From: Persicaria tinctoria
Lineage: Eukaryota; Streptophyta; Magnoliopsida; Caryophyllales; Polygonaceae
Length of the DNA: 64,000 bases
NCBI GenBank assembly: GCA_037127255.1
Contig: JBANSL010000001.1
Location: 33,072,001-33,136,000, forward strand
Reading direction: 5' to 3'
Positions 10,546-20,884 of this stretch are shown here, piece after piece. Both the position numbers and the translations under genes were made by a program. The notes under the pieces are model-generated. The model was not told where the DNA came from, searched no databases, and saw only the letters and a program-made list of their open reading frames with translations. The stretch's first letter is position 1; each line of letters starts with the position of its first letter.

Positions 10546-13500
10546 TTACTTGGCTTTAGGTGTCCATGATTTGCTTGGGCTTGTGGACGAGAACTTTTGA
10601 CTGCCTCTTCCAGAGCTCTTGCTTTTAGTCCTTTTCATTTGGACTTTCTTGCTTTTAGGCTCATCAACTTTTCCGAGCCTTTCAAATATCGGAGCTTTAG
10701 ATTCTCCGCTTGTTGAGACTGCATTAAGCCTTTGAAACACCGAGGGTTTAGATTCTTCACTTATCGAATCCATATCAAGCCTTTGAAACACCGAAGATTT
10801 GGATGTTTCATTTGTTGAGGCTAGCTCAAGTCTTTCAAATACTGAAGATTTCGATGTTTCACTTGTAGATGCTAGATCAAGATTTTTAAACACCGAAGAT
10901 TTAGGAGTTCCATAAGAAACCGTCTCGAGCCTTTCAAATGCAGACATCCTAGGCTCTATCACACTTGCAGTTAGAACACCGTCTTCGTATGAGATTTGGA
11001 AATTTTTGACACAAGCCTCCTCGACAAGTTTTTGTGGAGCTTTACCCTTGAAAGAGGGTTTTAGCTTTTCCACTTGAACTTTATGCTTCTGGTGCATTTT
11101 TGAAGCTTTTGCGAAGCTTGTTTCTTTCCCTTTGATTTCTCTTTTGATTTTGAGGAGAGAATTTGCTTCTTGGAGTGAAGAGTAATCTTTTTAACTCCTG
11201 CATCATTTTCGTCCATGTCATTGGTCCATGAGACCATACAACATTGAGCGATGTCTTTTTCATTCAAATACTCTTCTTTTGAAGTGTCATCTTTCACCAA
11301 TGCTTTAAAAGGCAATGAAACCGTGGGGCTGCCCCCAGCTTCAATAACCATAGCAGATGTTTTTTCTGTTTGAGAAGACACTTGGAGTGAGGGAGTGGAC
11401 TCTGCAACCTCTACCACTGAAATGGTATTTGCTGAAGCTGCTTGAGTTGAGGATGTTGCCCCCTCGATTTCAATTTCTCCTTTGTTAATCATCTCCTCTA
11501 CAATGTCTTTGAAGACGTAGCAATCCTTGATTGGATGACTAACAAGCTGGTGGTACGAGCAATATTTTGGATCACTCGTCATACCAACTTGTTTTGGCCT
11601 TTTTGGCTCCGGGAGTATTAAAAGTTTAGCACTCATTAATTCATCAAATATCCCCCATACATCATCGTCGTCAAAAGGATATTTCTTTTGCCTTCTTTCA
11701 TGAAGGGTGAGTATGTTGGCTGGCTCCTTGGTTGTCTCTTTTCTTTGAGCTTTGGACCCATTTCTATTACCAAACTCTCGATCATGTTTGGCGAAAGTTG
11801 CCATAGACTCCTCTTCGTTTTGTAGCTCACTGCCATCATTTTTGTTAGCCTCACTATCTTGAGGCCATTGGGATTCTCGTGCTAGTTGTTTCTCAACATT
11901 GCACGCTTTAGACACCAACTCATCAAATGATCGAGGCTCGGCACCCCCAACATGTACCGCTAATTCCGGTATTAGGTTGTTGGTGCACATTTGAACACAA
12001 GCTTGTTCGCTCAATTTTTCATGGCATTGGAGTCTCATGCTCCTCCACCTGGCGATGAAGTCATTGGCGAGCTCATTGGACATTTGATAGGTGTTTGCAA
12101 GATCCATAATGGAAACTCTTGCTTTCGAGCTCACAAACTGAGCTAGGAACTCTCTTTGTAGATCGTCCCATGTTTGAATCGACCCCGGTTGAAGTTGGGT
12201 GTACCAAGTGAATGCCGATCCATTTAAAGACTGAACAAATTGCCTAATTAATAAGGCATCGTTCAAGGCAGTTTCACCACAAGCAGAATAAAAATGAGCT
12301 AGATGCTCGTGGGGTGAACCGTGAAGGCCATTGAACTTCTCAAAGCTCGGTCTTCGGTAGCCTGAGGAAATGGCATCGAATCATAGTGTGCTGGATATGG
12401 CTTTCTATATCCCAACACCGTCGGATTTTGTGATGCATAGGCTTCTTTTATCCCCTGAGAGATCATCTCTTTGATTTCTTGTGGAGAGAATGATGTGCTA
12501 CCGCTTGAACCTTCACCGTTCAGCCTTGTTTGCTCTTGTCTATTTTCTTGATCTTGCACATTTAATTGTGCGAGAAGTGTTGCTATTTGAGCATCTTTCT
12601 CATCAAGTTTCTTTTGCAACTCTTGAAGTTGCTCTTCGACACTTGATGTGCTGGTAGTCAATACCGGCATCACATATGTTCCATCTTGTGAGATGTTTTC
12701 TTGAGGTTTAACCATTGAAGCATCTGAACTCGTTAGCTCCAATCGGTCTTTCTCTCTTGCATCCACTTTGGAGACTTGGCATATTTGTTGAACCTCCTTG
12801 CCCTTCTTGGATCTCGAAGGCTTACCCTTTGTGGCTATGGGTTCCGTCTCTTCCGAGTATGAGGTCATGTTGACTTGTACAACCTCTTTCAGATAGATGG
12901 GCATAGAACCAATGAGGATCTCTCCTTGCGAAGCCACTAAGGGAATTTGACCTGCCCCGTGCGATCTAAGAAGATCTTTTGCAAGGGTTGCATTGGCTCG
13001 CTCTAAAGTTGATGAACGAGCTAGCACAAGAAGAGGTCTTTTCTTGCCGTGTTGAGATCCACACTTGCGTCCCCTTCTCTTCGTGGATTTGTTTGCCTTC
13101 TTGGCAATGGAGACGGGTTGTGTGGAAGTTTCAATTGCCACCTCATTCGTTTTGATGACGCGAATGATAGGCCTTTGAGCGACTTCATTAGTGGGCTTTG
13201 TGCCGTTGTAACCACCCTCCTGCATTTTGAGCTTATTGCAGATGGGTTGGTTGTTGAACTTGTTATCACCGATCCGGGTGATCTTCAGCTTCCTTCCCCC
13301 ATGGCTTGGAAGGGTTGTAGGCTTCATGTCCCTTTCCCCTGAAAGCGTTGCAGGAGACTTCGACACCCACTTGGCGATGGTCTTGTCCTCCGGAGCTTGA
13401 AGAGTTCCAAAGGTGTTGTTGACCAGGATCATTGCAGACATCAAATCCCGAGTGATGCCAAAGTGAGCTTCAAATGCTCGTTTCTTGATCCAACGACCCC

Positions 13501-13558
13501 CTTTGATGCTGAAGGTTACTGGAAGCTCGTTCAAGTTGACAATCACTTGAGGTGCCAT
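10546..13558 (-). pseudogene. gag: Gag polyprotein of the gag-only element (frameshifted)
   Basis: The start MAPQVIVNLNELP at 13558 lies ~90 bases after the PBS. The N-terminal part is basic and unusual, followed by a coiled coil near 12540-12640 (EEQLQELQKKLDEKDAQIA). After a one-base shift near 12350 (PSFEKFNGLHGSPHEHL) comes the retrotransposon gag domain: SAFTWYTQLQPGSIQTWDDL, REFLAQFV, NDFIARWRSMRLQCHEKLSE. A second shift near 11080 leads to a C-terminal tail with six ~20-residue repeats of the form SVFERLxxxSTSETSKS (10660-10950). No zinc knuckle of the usual CX2CX4HX4C form is seen. CX2HX6HX3C (CSYHQLVSHPIKDC) near 11560 may replace it. With two shifts it probably no longer makes one product. 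Confidence 0.85.
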
Positions 13559-13626
13559 TTGTACCTTTCAAATAGATGTAACCATGTATTAGTATAAATA
13601 CAACTAAGAGATGAAAAGGCAAAAAG

Positions 13627-13645
13627 GGTCCCACTGGGCGTGCCA
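13627..13645 (-). other. Primer binding site of the gag-only element
   Basis: The minus strand reads TGGCACGCCCAGTGGGACC six bases after the LTR end, the expected place for a tRNA primer site. I do not assign the tRNA. Confidence 0.75.
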
Positions 13646-13813
13646 AAAATATGTTGAACAAAAATGCGCGATATAATCGTACAACACATTTTATTTAGTT
13701 TTTAATATTTGAGTTCGACCCCTTTTGGTTATCCTCTTGATTCAAAGTCGTATCGATACCAAGATTTGAGTGGTTTTGGTGATTTGGGCTGCACCCGAAT
13801 TTTAACGGGTTGC

Positions 13814-14439
13814 CTACGTATCTCTTGGAAGAGAATCAAGCCTTACGTAGTTCAGAGTGTTTGGGTTTTGTGTGTTTTATCACCTTTAAGGTTTCCATGC
13901 ATCATTGGATCGTATTAGGACCCACCTTCTCGGAAGGGTAGCCCTAACATAGATCACACTATCATATGCATGAGATTTTCTCGTGTATCACCCGAATAAA
14001 TTGAGCACACCTTCTCGGAAGGGTTTCCCAACTCAACGGCTATCACTTACACGGAAAATCATGTGTATTTAATTTAGATTTAATTTTAACCCCATTTTCA
14101 TTTTTAAAAGTGAATTTAGGGATTAACGACTGTACCCGACATATTTTGAGATTTAATATCGGGTTACCTACGTAGCCGTTTTTACAGCGTCAAGTCTTTA
14201 CGTAGTTCTTTTATTTTGAACCCGTTTGATTCAATTTGTAACCGGTGACTGAATTCGGCGTATTTAGAATTTTATACCGAATTTCCTACGTAACTCGTAA
14301 AAGAGTATCAAGTCTATACGTAGTTCTAAACGGAAACCGATTTGGTTTTTATTTTGGTTCGGCGATTGAACTCGGCGAGCTTTTAGCTTTATCTCGAGCT
14401 TCCTACATACCCGTTTGAACGGGATCAAATCACCCGTAG
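13814..14439. repeat. Hairpin-unit array in the 5' LTR of the gag-only element
   Basis: Four units at 13814-13850, 14168-14205, 14286-14323 and 14403-14439 correspond one to one with those in the other LTR. They lie close to the PBS side, so they should be transcribed into the RNA leader. Confidence 0.85.
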
Positions 14440-16196
14440 TTCTTTTCTGTAAAACCAAGTTTATACTTAGTGAAACTTGATTTCAGGGTTTTGACTCCGT
14501 TTTTGTTTAGGAGTCGACTTGAGATTGACCCACTCGAATTAATCGGCAAAAAATTTTTTACGAGTTTAATTTTATATATATATATTTTTTTTATCAAACT
14601 CGAATTCCTAATTTGTACCAATTATAATTCGTATATTTTAGTGGGTAGGTTTGTAATTAAACATTTTTTTCCAAAATCTTACAAACATGCACGTGTATGT
14701 ATACATGACATGGTTTGATTTTGTTTTGACTAATTCAACCCCCCTTTTTTTTTAATTGCAAACAACTGGTAGCCGGCTCAAAAAATTTTAAGTCCAGCCC
14801 CTGTATTGTTTTAGCAAAACAAAGAGACTTTTTTTTTAGACAAAACACGTATATATATTTTTTAAAAGCAACAAACGGATGTGTATTGTCACATATATAT
14901 GTATGAACATATACTGCGTTTTGTGGGCTTGAGCCCAATTTGCAAATCAAGCCCAGCCCATGTGTGGTAACGAAGTCCGGCTCCACACCCAGCCCCAATT
15001 CACACATCCTTTTTGTCGATTTGACGAATTGCCGGTATGGATTGATTTTTTTTAACCCTAATCCACAACAGTTCGTGTGATTCAACCGATAGCCTTCCAC
15101 CGCTTAGCCCTGTGTTTGAGACGGGAACAGCGACTGCAAATCGAGGATTCGAAGTTGTCCTCCTCTGACGGCGTCGGCGACGTTCTCAGTCCAACCCAGA
15201 GCAATTAAGGTAGGCCCGGCCGCACCGAAGCAGCGAGGCATAGCAGCGCCGTTTGCCCAACATCGTTTCCAGACCTACCAGCCGACAGACGAGGGCTGTA
15301 TGAAGGAAAACCCATCGATTCAGGCAAGGCATAAGGACCGACGACCGACGGAGTGGCCTTTGAAATCCGACTCAAGGGGAGACGAAAGAGTTCTGACAAT
15401 TGAAGATTTAGACTCCGTATGTCAGATGAGTTTATGAATTTGATTTTTTTTTCCTCTTCTTTCTCCTTTCTTCCCCTCCTGTTTTTCTTATTTAATTTGT
15501 TCCCTCTTCGGAACCAATTTGGGCGTCATCTTGAATACAGCCCTGCTGATTAGTTTGGATGTAATTGGCTTATTTTGGCCTTAGGAATTTTAACTGAATT
15601 AATATATTTGAGTTTCAATTCGAAACGTCTCTGTTGTTTGGCCATATTGAGTTGGGGAATTTATTGAGTTTATTTTCCTTTTGCCATGGATGAAAATCTG
15701 TACTGTAATTTGGATGAAACTTAGCCTCCTTGAAGACTTTGATTTGATTTTGCTTTTATTTTCTTATAGTCTTTGGTCTACAAAATCAGTTTGTTTGAGA
15801 TTTGGAGAAACTGTCATCCTTGACCAGTCACCACGGCCCTCAATTTGGACTCCTTAATGAGCAAAATTGGGCAGCATATCGACCCTGTAGATCAACCCCG
15901 TAGGATTGGGTATAGCGGTGAAACTCTAGATTTCAAACCGACTGCGAATTTTGGCGCTAGGTGAAACTCGCAATTTCGAACCTACAACGCCCCACCGGTC
16001 TTCATTATATCCACCTGCCAGAAAATAAAAAAACGCTGGGAACAGATGAGATTTGGGTTTCTACCTTCTCTTAGGAGTTTGAGGGGTAAAAGTTCTCTCT
16101 GTTGTTTTTTTTTCTATCACTTTCTGCACTAAAAAAAACTGACGCTCTTTTTGCTGAAGATGAACCAGTGAAAACTGATGGATGGATGCCCCTTTT

Positions 16197-16205
16197 CTAT
16201 TTATA
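16197..16205 (-). promoter_or_regulatory. Candidate TATA box of the gag-only element
   Basis: The minus-strand sequence TATAAATAG lies about 370 bases into the 5' LTR, inside the block that the 3' LTR has lost. If it is the real promoter, transcription would cross the hairpin array and the PBS before gag. Confidence 0.5.
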
Positions 16206-16578
16206 TGAGAATTAATAGCAGTTTCTTTTCATTTGTGAATAACTGCCCACTTTGACAAAATTCATTTATTTGCCTTTTCTTTTCTTTAGAACGTGGGAAA
16301 TGGAAAAGGGGGTGTAACTGTTATTTGACACAGTTACTATGAAAAATGATGGACCCCATGGAAATAAATGGGTCATGCCCACACTCATCTTGGGCTTCGA
16401 ATGATCAGCTTTCATCCGTGGCCCAATTTTCTGCTTTTCATATCCCTTGTTTTATTTTGGATATCACCTTCATGAATTAATCATACCCCTAACTTATAAT
16501 TAATTCCATGAAATTTTATACTTGATCATGAATTTCTCTTTAACAAAATATCATGAAATTTTGCCCCTCAACAGTCCC

Positions 16579-17158
16579 TGGGAAACATATGCATACACAT
16601 AGGATCCAAAAGGTTTCAAATAAGTTAGGTTGGGGGGTTTCTTTGTCCACATCTCCTGACGTGTCTTTAAATTTATGAATCTTGAGGGGGAACTGTTGAT
16701 AAGGTATGCAACTGTATGAACAACTTCACCCCACAAACTTGGTTTAAGGCCAGCACTAAACAACATACACCGAGTCTTTTCTAATAAAGTTCTGTTCATA
16801 TGCTCTGTTGTTCCATTTTGTTGTGGTGTACCAGGGATAGTCAGATGCCTTTTAATCTCATTTGCTTGGAAATAGGAATCAAAATTAGTATTACAAAATT
16901 CAAGGCTGTTATCAGTTTTAAGGAATTTTAATTTAAAACCAAATTGAGATTCAGTCATGTTCTTCTAGGTTTTAAATGCATCAAAAGCATGGTTCTTAGA
17001 CTCAAGCAGAGTTATCCAGACTTTCCTAGAATAATGATCAATAAAGCTTATAAAATACTTCATGCCACTAATATTATCAACTTGGATAGGGCCCCACAAA
17101 TCAGAATGCACATATTCAAGAGGAGCAGAAGCCACATAAGTTGATCTACCGCTTTTGC
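16579..17158 (-). pseudogene. Ty1/copia integrase core (right half of split gene)
   Basis: The minus strand encodes the GAG-pre-integrase edge (PLEYVHSDLWGPIQV), FISFIDHYSRKVWITLLESK, then after an in-frame stop near 16965 FLKTDNSLEFCN, GTPQQNGTTEHMNRTLLEK and SLWGEVVHTVAYLINSSPS. These carry the D,D,E region of a copia integrase. The frame continues into 6360-6518 across the inserted element. Upstream (right of 17158) the sequence switches to a family-2 LTR, so gag and protease are absent. Confidence 0.88.
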
Positions 17159-18050
17159 GAAAGTTAGAGTGCCAGGATTTTAAAGGTCATGAATTTAGTT
17201 TAATGCAAAGTTATTTCTTTTCATCGATTATGGTTCCTATGGAAAAGAGCGAGTAGTCTACCTACTTCTAGGGTCGGGGTGAGCCCGACGATAGCCATGC
17301 ATAAAATTGGTAGATACAACTAATAGAGATTCAGGTTAACCACTTGGATTATAAACATAAAATTGGTAGATACAATTAGGGTTACTTGAAAATGTTGTCT
17401 AATTGTTGGAAAGGGTGAAAGCTTGTTCCTTTGATGTGATTGCATAATTATCTATTTTATCTTGTCTTATGCATGTTTGGTTATCGTTGTGGTAAGCCCC
17501 GACCTTGGAGGTTTTCTTTCATATATTACTTACATCAAATATGTCAACCTGGTTTATTTATGCTCGTCCTTCGTCACCATCCTCACACTCTTTGGCCACC
17601 TTTTCCGACACACTAACGTTTATGTAGGTTCACTCGAAATCAACTTGATCTAGTCGACGTCGACTACTAATACTCGAGATCGAGTTGTCCAACTCAAGAT
17701 CGATTGCCATTTGTGTTTTCCAGGTACTCGAGATGAACAATTCTACTCGACGTCGAGGACACTAGTCGACGTCGACTACCACCAGTACCTACTGCTGCTT
17801 GATTCTACTCGAGATCGACTGCACTAATCCCTTTCGACCACAACCTAGTCGAGGTCAAGTGCTTCTGAGTTGACTTTTGAACGTGTTATGTCTGCTATCT
17901 GAGATCTGCTGACTCGCTTCCTCGTGCATCGATCCTGACTACCTTCTACTACAATGGGAGGGAGTCTTGTAATTATTTGCTCAGAACGAAATCGGTTTCC
18001 TTTTATTTATTCATATTTTATTTTCAAATTCTCTATTTCCTCCTACAACA
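17159..18050 (+). repeat. Family-2-related LTR fragment (3' part)
   Basis: It aligns with the family-2 LTR from the 'tgcgaaagtt' block (near 33200) to the terminus 'cctcctacaaca'. It includes 'ggtgagcccgacg' and the 'gctgac(t/a)cgcttcctcgtg' block. Its dyad words include TCGACGTCGA and TCGAGATCGA between 17640 and 17880. It is more diverged than the LTRs of the 25.5-34.2 kb element and is truncated on the left. Confidence 0.8.
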
Positions 18051-19935
18051 ATTCGCATGCTTATAAGATCATACCCACATATAACATCTCAACATGTAAA
18101 TAATATTTCGCAAGACATTACTGATACTATAACATACTACTTCGACATCATGCCAGTAGTCATTCACACATGCTATTAGTCACACATACATGTCGTTAGT
18201 CAAACAATCATACAATCATGCTAGTTAGTCACCGATCAAGTCTAATTCCCAAATTAGTCTCGAAAACCGTTTTGAAATTCGAGTCAAAACGTTAGGACTT
18301 CTGACCTTTGAAATACCCGTCAAATTCGTTTTCCGAAACCCGAGGTTAGGTCAGCAAGTCATTCATTTAAATCCTCAAAAATGTCCAATACGGTTTTTGA
18401 AAACACTCGGCAAAATCCCAAGACTTAACAAGTCAAAGCTCTCGACCAAGGGTGTTTCGCCGCGATGAAAAGGGTTTTTGCCGCCGCTAGAAATGCCCAG
18501 CGAGCACCCCGTGAGACCGGGGGGTGTCGTGGCCGCGAGTTAGGCAACTCGCCCCAGCGAAGGCTTCGTGCCCACGAGAGGGGAGTCTCATGCCCGTGAA
18601 AGCTACTTTCGCAGCCGCGATGCTGGGGAGCCCCAAGGGCCTCCCCTGATATCCCACTTGCCGCGGTGAAAGAGCTTACTCTCTATAGAGAGACAGAACC
18701 CTTAGGGTTCTATTCTGACTCGTGGCCGCGAGTTTTTACTCGCGACGGCGAGTATGAACTTTGGATCTCGATTTTGAGCCCTTTTCTGGCCTCGATTGTT
18801 ATTGTTAAGCTTCCCTAGTTTTCCCGACTCTCACCCCAACCTAAAGACACATGTTAGACACTCTTTGACACGTAAAAATCAAGAGAAAGAGAATCTCTTA
18901 CCCAAACTTCTTCTTCTTCTTTTCTTCTCATTGAGGAGGCTGGAAAGCTAGTAGAGGGATTAAGGGAGAGAACTTTGGAGATTTGGAGGTGAAAGGAAGA
19001 GAAAAATAGCTTCTTACCCTTGTAGAACTAAAAATGGGCAAGGGAGGCTCTAGGGCCTCGAAATTGATGTTCCGGGGCTATTGGGTAGCTCTAATAGACC
19101 TTCTGGACGCCGGGGAAGATGGAAGAAGGTGCTAGAGGCCTTTGCTTGCAAGGAGGATGAAATAGGAAGAGATGGGTTGTGGTGGTGTTCTCGATGAAAT
19201 GGAGGAAAGATGAGGATGAAGGTGTAACGGTGGAGGAGTGGTGGTGGAAGGGTGGCCGGAGAAGGTGGTTGTTGGTGGTGCAATGGTGGTACCGGCACAA
19301 GGAGGGAGAGAGGTGGGAGTGAAATGTGTTTTAGGGTTTTGGTTTTCTCACTTCAAGTTGGGTGAGCTTTAGGGTTTTTTGTTTGGCCTTTGTGTGAATA
19401 AGTGAGAGAGAGCAAGATTTGTATCTCCTTAAGAGATGGGATGGAAGATGTGGATGGATAAGAGTGGCTTGTCTCCTTCCCAAAATGAGGGGTGCAAGAG
19501 AGGAAGAGTGGAAAAGGTGAATGGGGGTATTTGGTATGGGTATCTTTGACCAGATTTCAAATTGTCTCAAGGCTCCAAATGGTTAGGTTTGGGTGTGGGT
19601 GAGTCGGCTAGGGTTAGGAGAGTGAAGGCGAGAGTCTTCGTTCCGACATTGCAAGTTCGAATTCCGAGGTTAGCTCCCAATGTTAGTTTCCCAAGGTTAG
19701 ATTTCCAATTTCCGCTCTCTTGGTCAATTAGATTTTCAAAAATCCGAGGAAAGATGTTGTCATGTCAAGTTAGTTTCCGAAATTTTGTTTTAGGTCGGAA
19801 ATCCGTTCCATGAGTTTTAAAATCCGATTTGTTAGGTTAATGACGAGTTTTTCTTGAAATATCCAATTTAAATCCACTTTTAGTTTCCTTTTTTTTTTTC
19901 CAAAAATCAGGATTTGAAATTCTGAACATTTACAG
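18051..19935 (-). repeat. LTR-like block of a third family, probably chromoviral
   Basis: It has no coding potential apart from low-complexity frames. The minus-strand right end, TGTAAATGTTCAGAATTTC followed by a purine-poor leader, resembles the LTR starts of plant Tekay/Del chromoviruses. The left end directly abuts a family-2 LTR terminus and is not clearly TG..CA. Region 18440-18760 is very CpG-rich with repeated dyads. A perfect palindrome CTCTCTATAGAGAG lies near 18679-18692. The lineage is inference. Confidence 0.45.
18440..18760. repeat. Family-3 dyad-word array
   Basis: About ten CpG-rich near-palindromes occur in 320 bases. Examples are ACTCGTGGCCGCGAGT (near 18717), ACTCGCGACGGCGAGT (near 18738), TTCGTGCCCACGAG (near 18565), TCATGCCCGTGAA (near 18588) and TTCGCAGCCGCGA (near 18608). 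The arms are ACTCG/CGAGT-like and the centres vary. Confidence 0.7.
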
Positions 19936-19998
19936 CCCAGCCGCCCCTTGGGTAGATGGGCTCGACAGACATATTACTCAAGCGCTTTTAATTATATA

Positions 19999-20236
19999 CT
20001 ACATCCGATCGAAAATATTTCATTTTTGCTATTACTCATAATTTATAATAAAATTTAAAGCTCTATAAAATATCAAAGTTCTAAATAACTTTTTAAAATT
20101 ATTTCATACCGATTACTAATGAGTATAAAATTATTTTTAAATTTCAATTAAATTTTAATATTTTATAGAGTTTTTTTAGCTTTTTAAAAAAAATGTGTTG
20201 AAAAATAAATATATAAATGTTACCGATCGAAGGGAG
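19999..20236. mobile_element. Stowaway-like MITE
   Basis: It is 238 bp and AT-rich. The right end, read inward, is CTCCCTTCGATCGGTAACAT and the left end is CTACATCCGATCGAAAATAT, giving imperfect terminal inverted repeats, and it is flanked by TA on both sides. The CTCCCT start and TA target are typical of Tc1/Mariner-derived Stowaway elements. The interior is partly self-complementary. Confidence 0.75.
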
Positions 20237-20884
20237 TAATATACAATACATATAAATATAAAAGTTGATTTAAAAAATAAAAGTGCTTGTAATTGTAAAA
20301 CGTAATCAATTGGAATCTCAATGAATAATTTTAATAAAATATAATTATAAATAAATTGATTTTAATAATATATTAATTAATGAACTTACCATATTATGAC
20401 TTATAGATTTTCTTGGTTTTTAATTGTTCAAAGTTATATTATAACAAACCGGGTGAACCAGTTCACCGGATCGAAACTAATTTAATCCAGAAAAATACTT
20501 GCTTTCCGAGTTTGGGTATTAAAAAATAGATTTGCTCTTTCATTCGGCTCTTTCATTGGGTTTAAGAGGTAAGAGATTTTCTTCCTTGTTCATTATCTTC
20601 ATTTTGGATCTGAAATTTTTTTGGATCATTGTGCTTCTGAAACTTAACGCCATTGAAGCTCCTTTGCTCCATCATTGTGCTTCTGAAATTTTTTTGGATC
20701 TGAAATGTTTTCTTCCCTTTTCATTAACTTTGGATCTGAATTTTTTTTTCATTGTGTTTATCATCAAGCTGTTCATCGCATCTCCATTTTGTTGAAAAGG
20801 TAAGATTAATTTTCTTCTTTATGCATTATTAGGTTTTGTTTATAGCTTACATTAATTAAATTTACGTGTAGATAATCGGGAATC
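20237..20884. other. AT-rich upstream region with a duplicated leader
   Basis: No gene is seen. Positions 20575-20770 hold partial direct repeats of 'tcattgtgcttctgaaa' and 'tttggatctgaaat', probably in the 5' leader of the downstream PMD pseudogene. A transposon terminus may be hidden here but I could not find matching inverted repeats. Confidence 0.4.

Larger units (their letters stand above)
6524..16573 (-). mobile_element. Complete gag-only LTR retrotransposon (TR-GAG type), 10.05 kb
   Basis: Two LTRs (6524-8820 and 13652-16573) start TGTTGA and end TCAACA, and the element is flanked by a perfect 5-bp duplication GTCCC (6519-6523 and 16574-16578). The insertion splits a copia integrase frame, which independently confirms both ends. 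Between the LTRs there is only a gag gene on the minus strand and ~1.7 kb of noncoding sequence. No protease, RT, RNase H or integrase motif is visible in any frame. It fits the described class of terminal-repeat elements that carry only GAG and rely on enzymes supplied in trans. The PBS and the style of gag suggest the Tat branch of Ty3 (inference). Confidence 0.92.
13652..16573 (-). repeat. 5' LTR of the gag-only element (full length)
   Basis: At 2922 bases it is longer than its partner because it keeps the ~623-base block at 15754-16377. It begins (minus sense) at 16573 and ends beside the PBS at 13652. It carries four TACGTAG-bracketed hairpins near its transcribed end (13814-14439). Confidence 0.92.

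Noticed and set aside
18440..18760. CRISPR-like regularly spaced repeats
   Set aside because: The words are short, degenerate and unevenly spaced, in a plant LTR. There are no direct-repeat/spacer structure and no cas genes.
19050..19570. His/Pro/Ser-rich minus-strand frames
   Set aside because: They are low-complexity sequence in an LTR-like block, overlapping in several frames, with no domain.
20532..20795. Hydrophobic 87-codon frame
   Set aside because: It is composed of T-rich direct repeats in the probable leader of the PMD gene, with no recognisable family.
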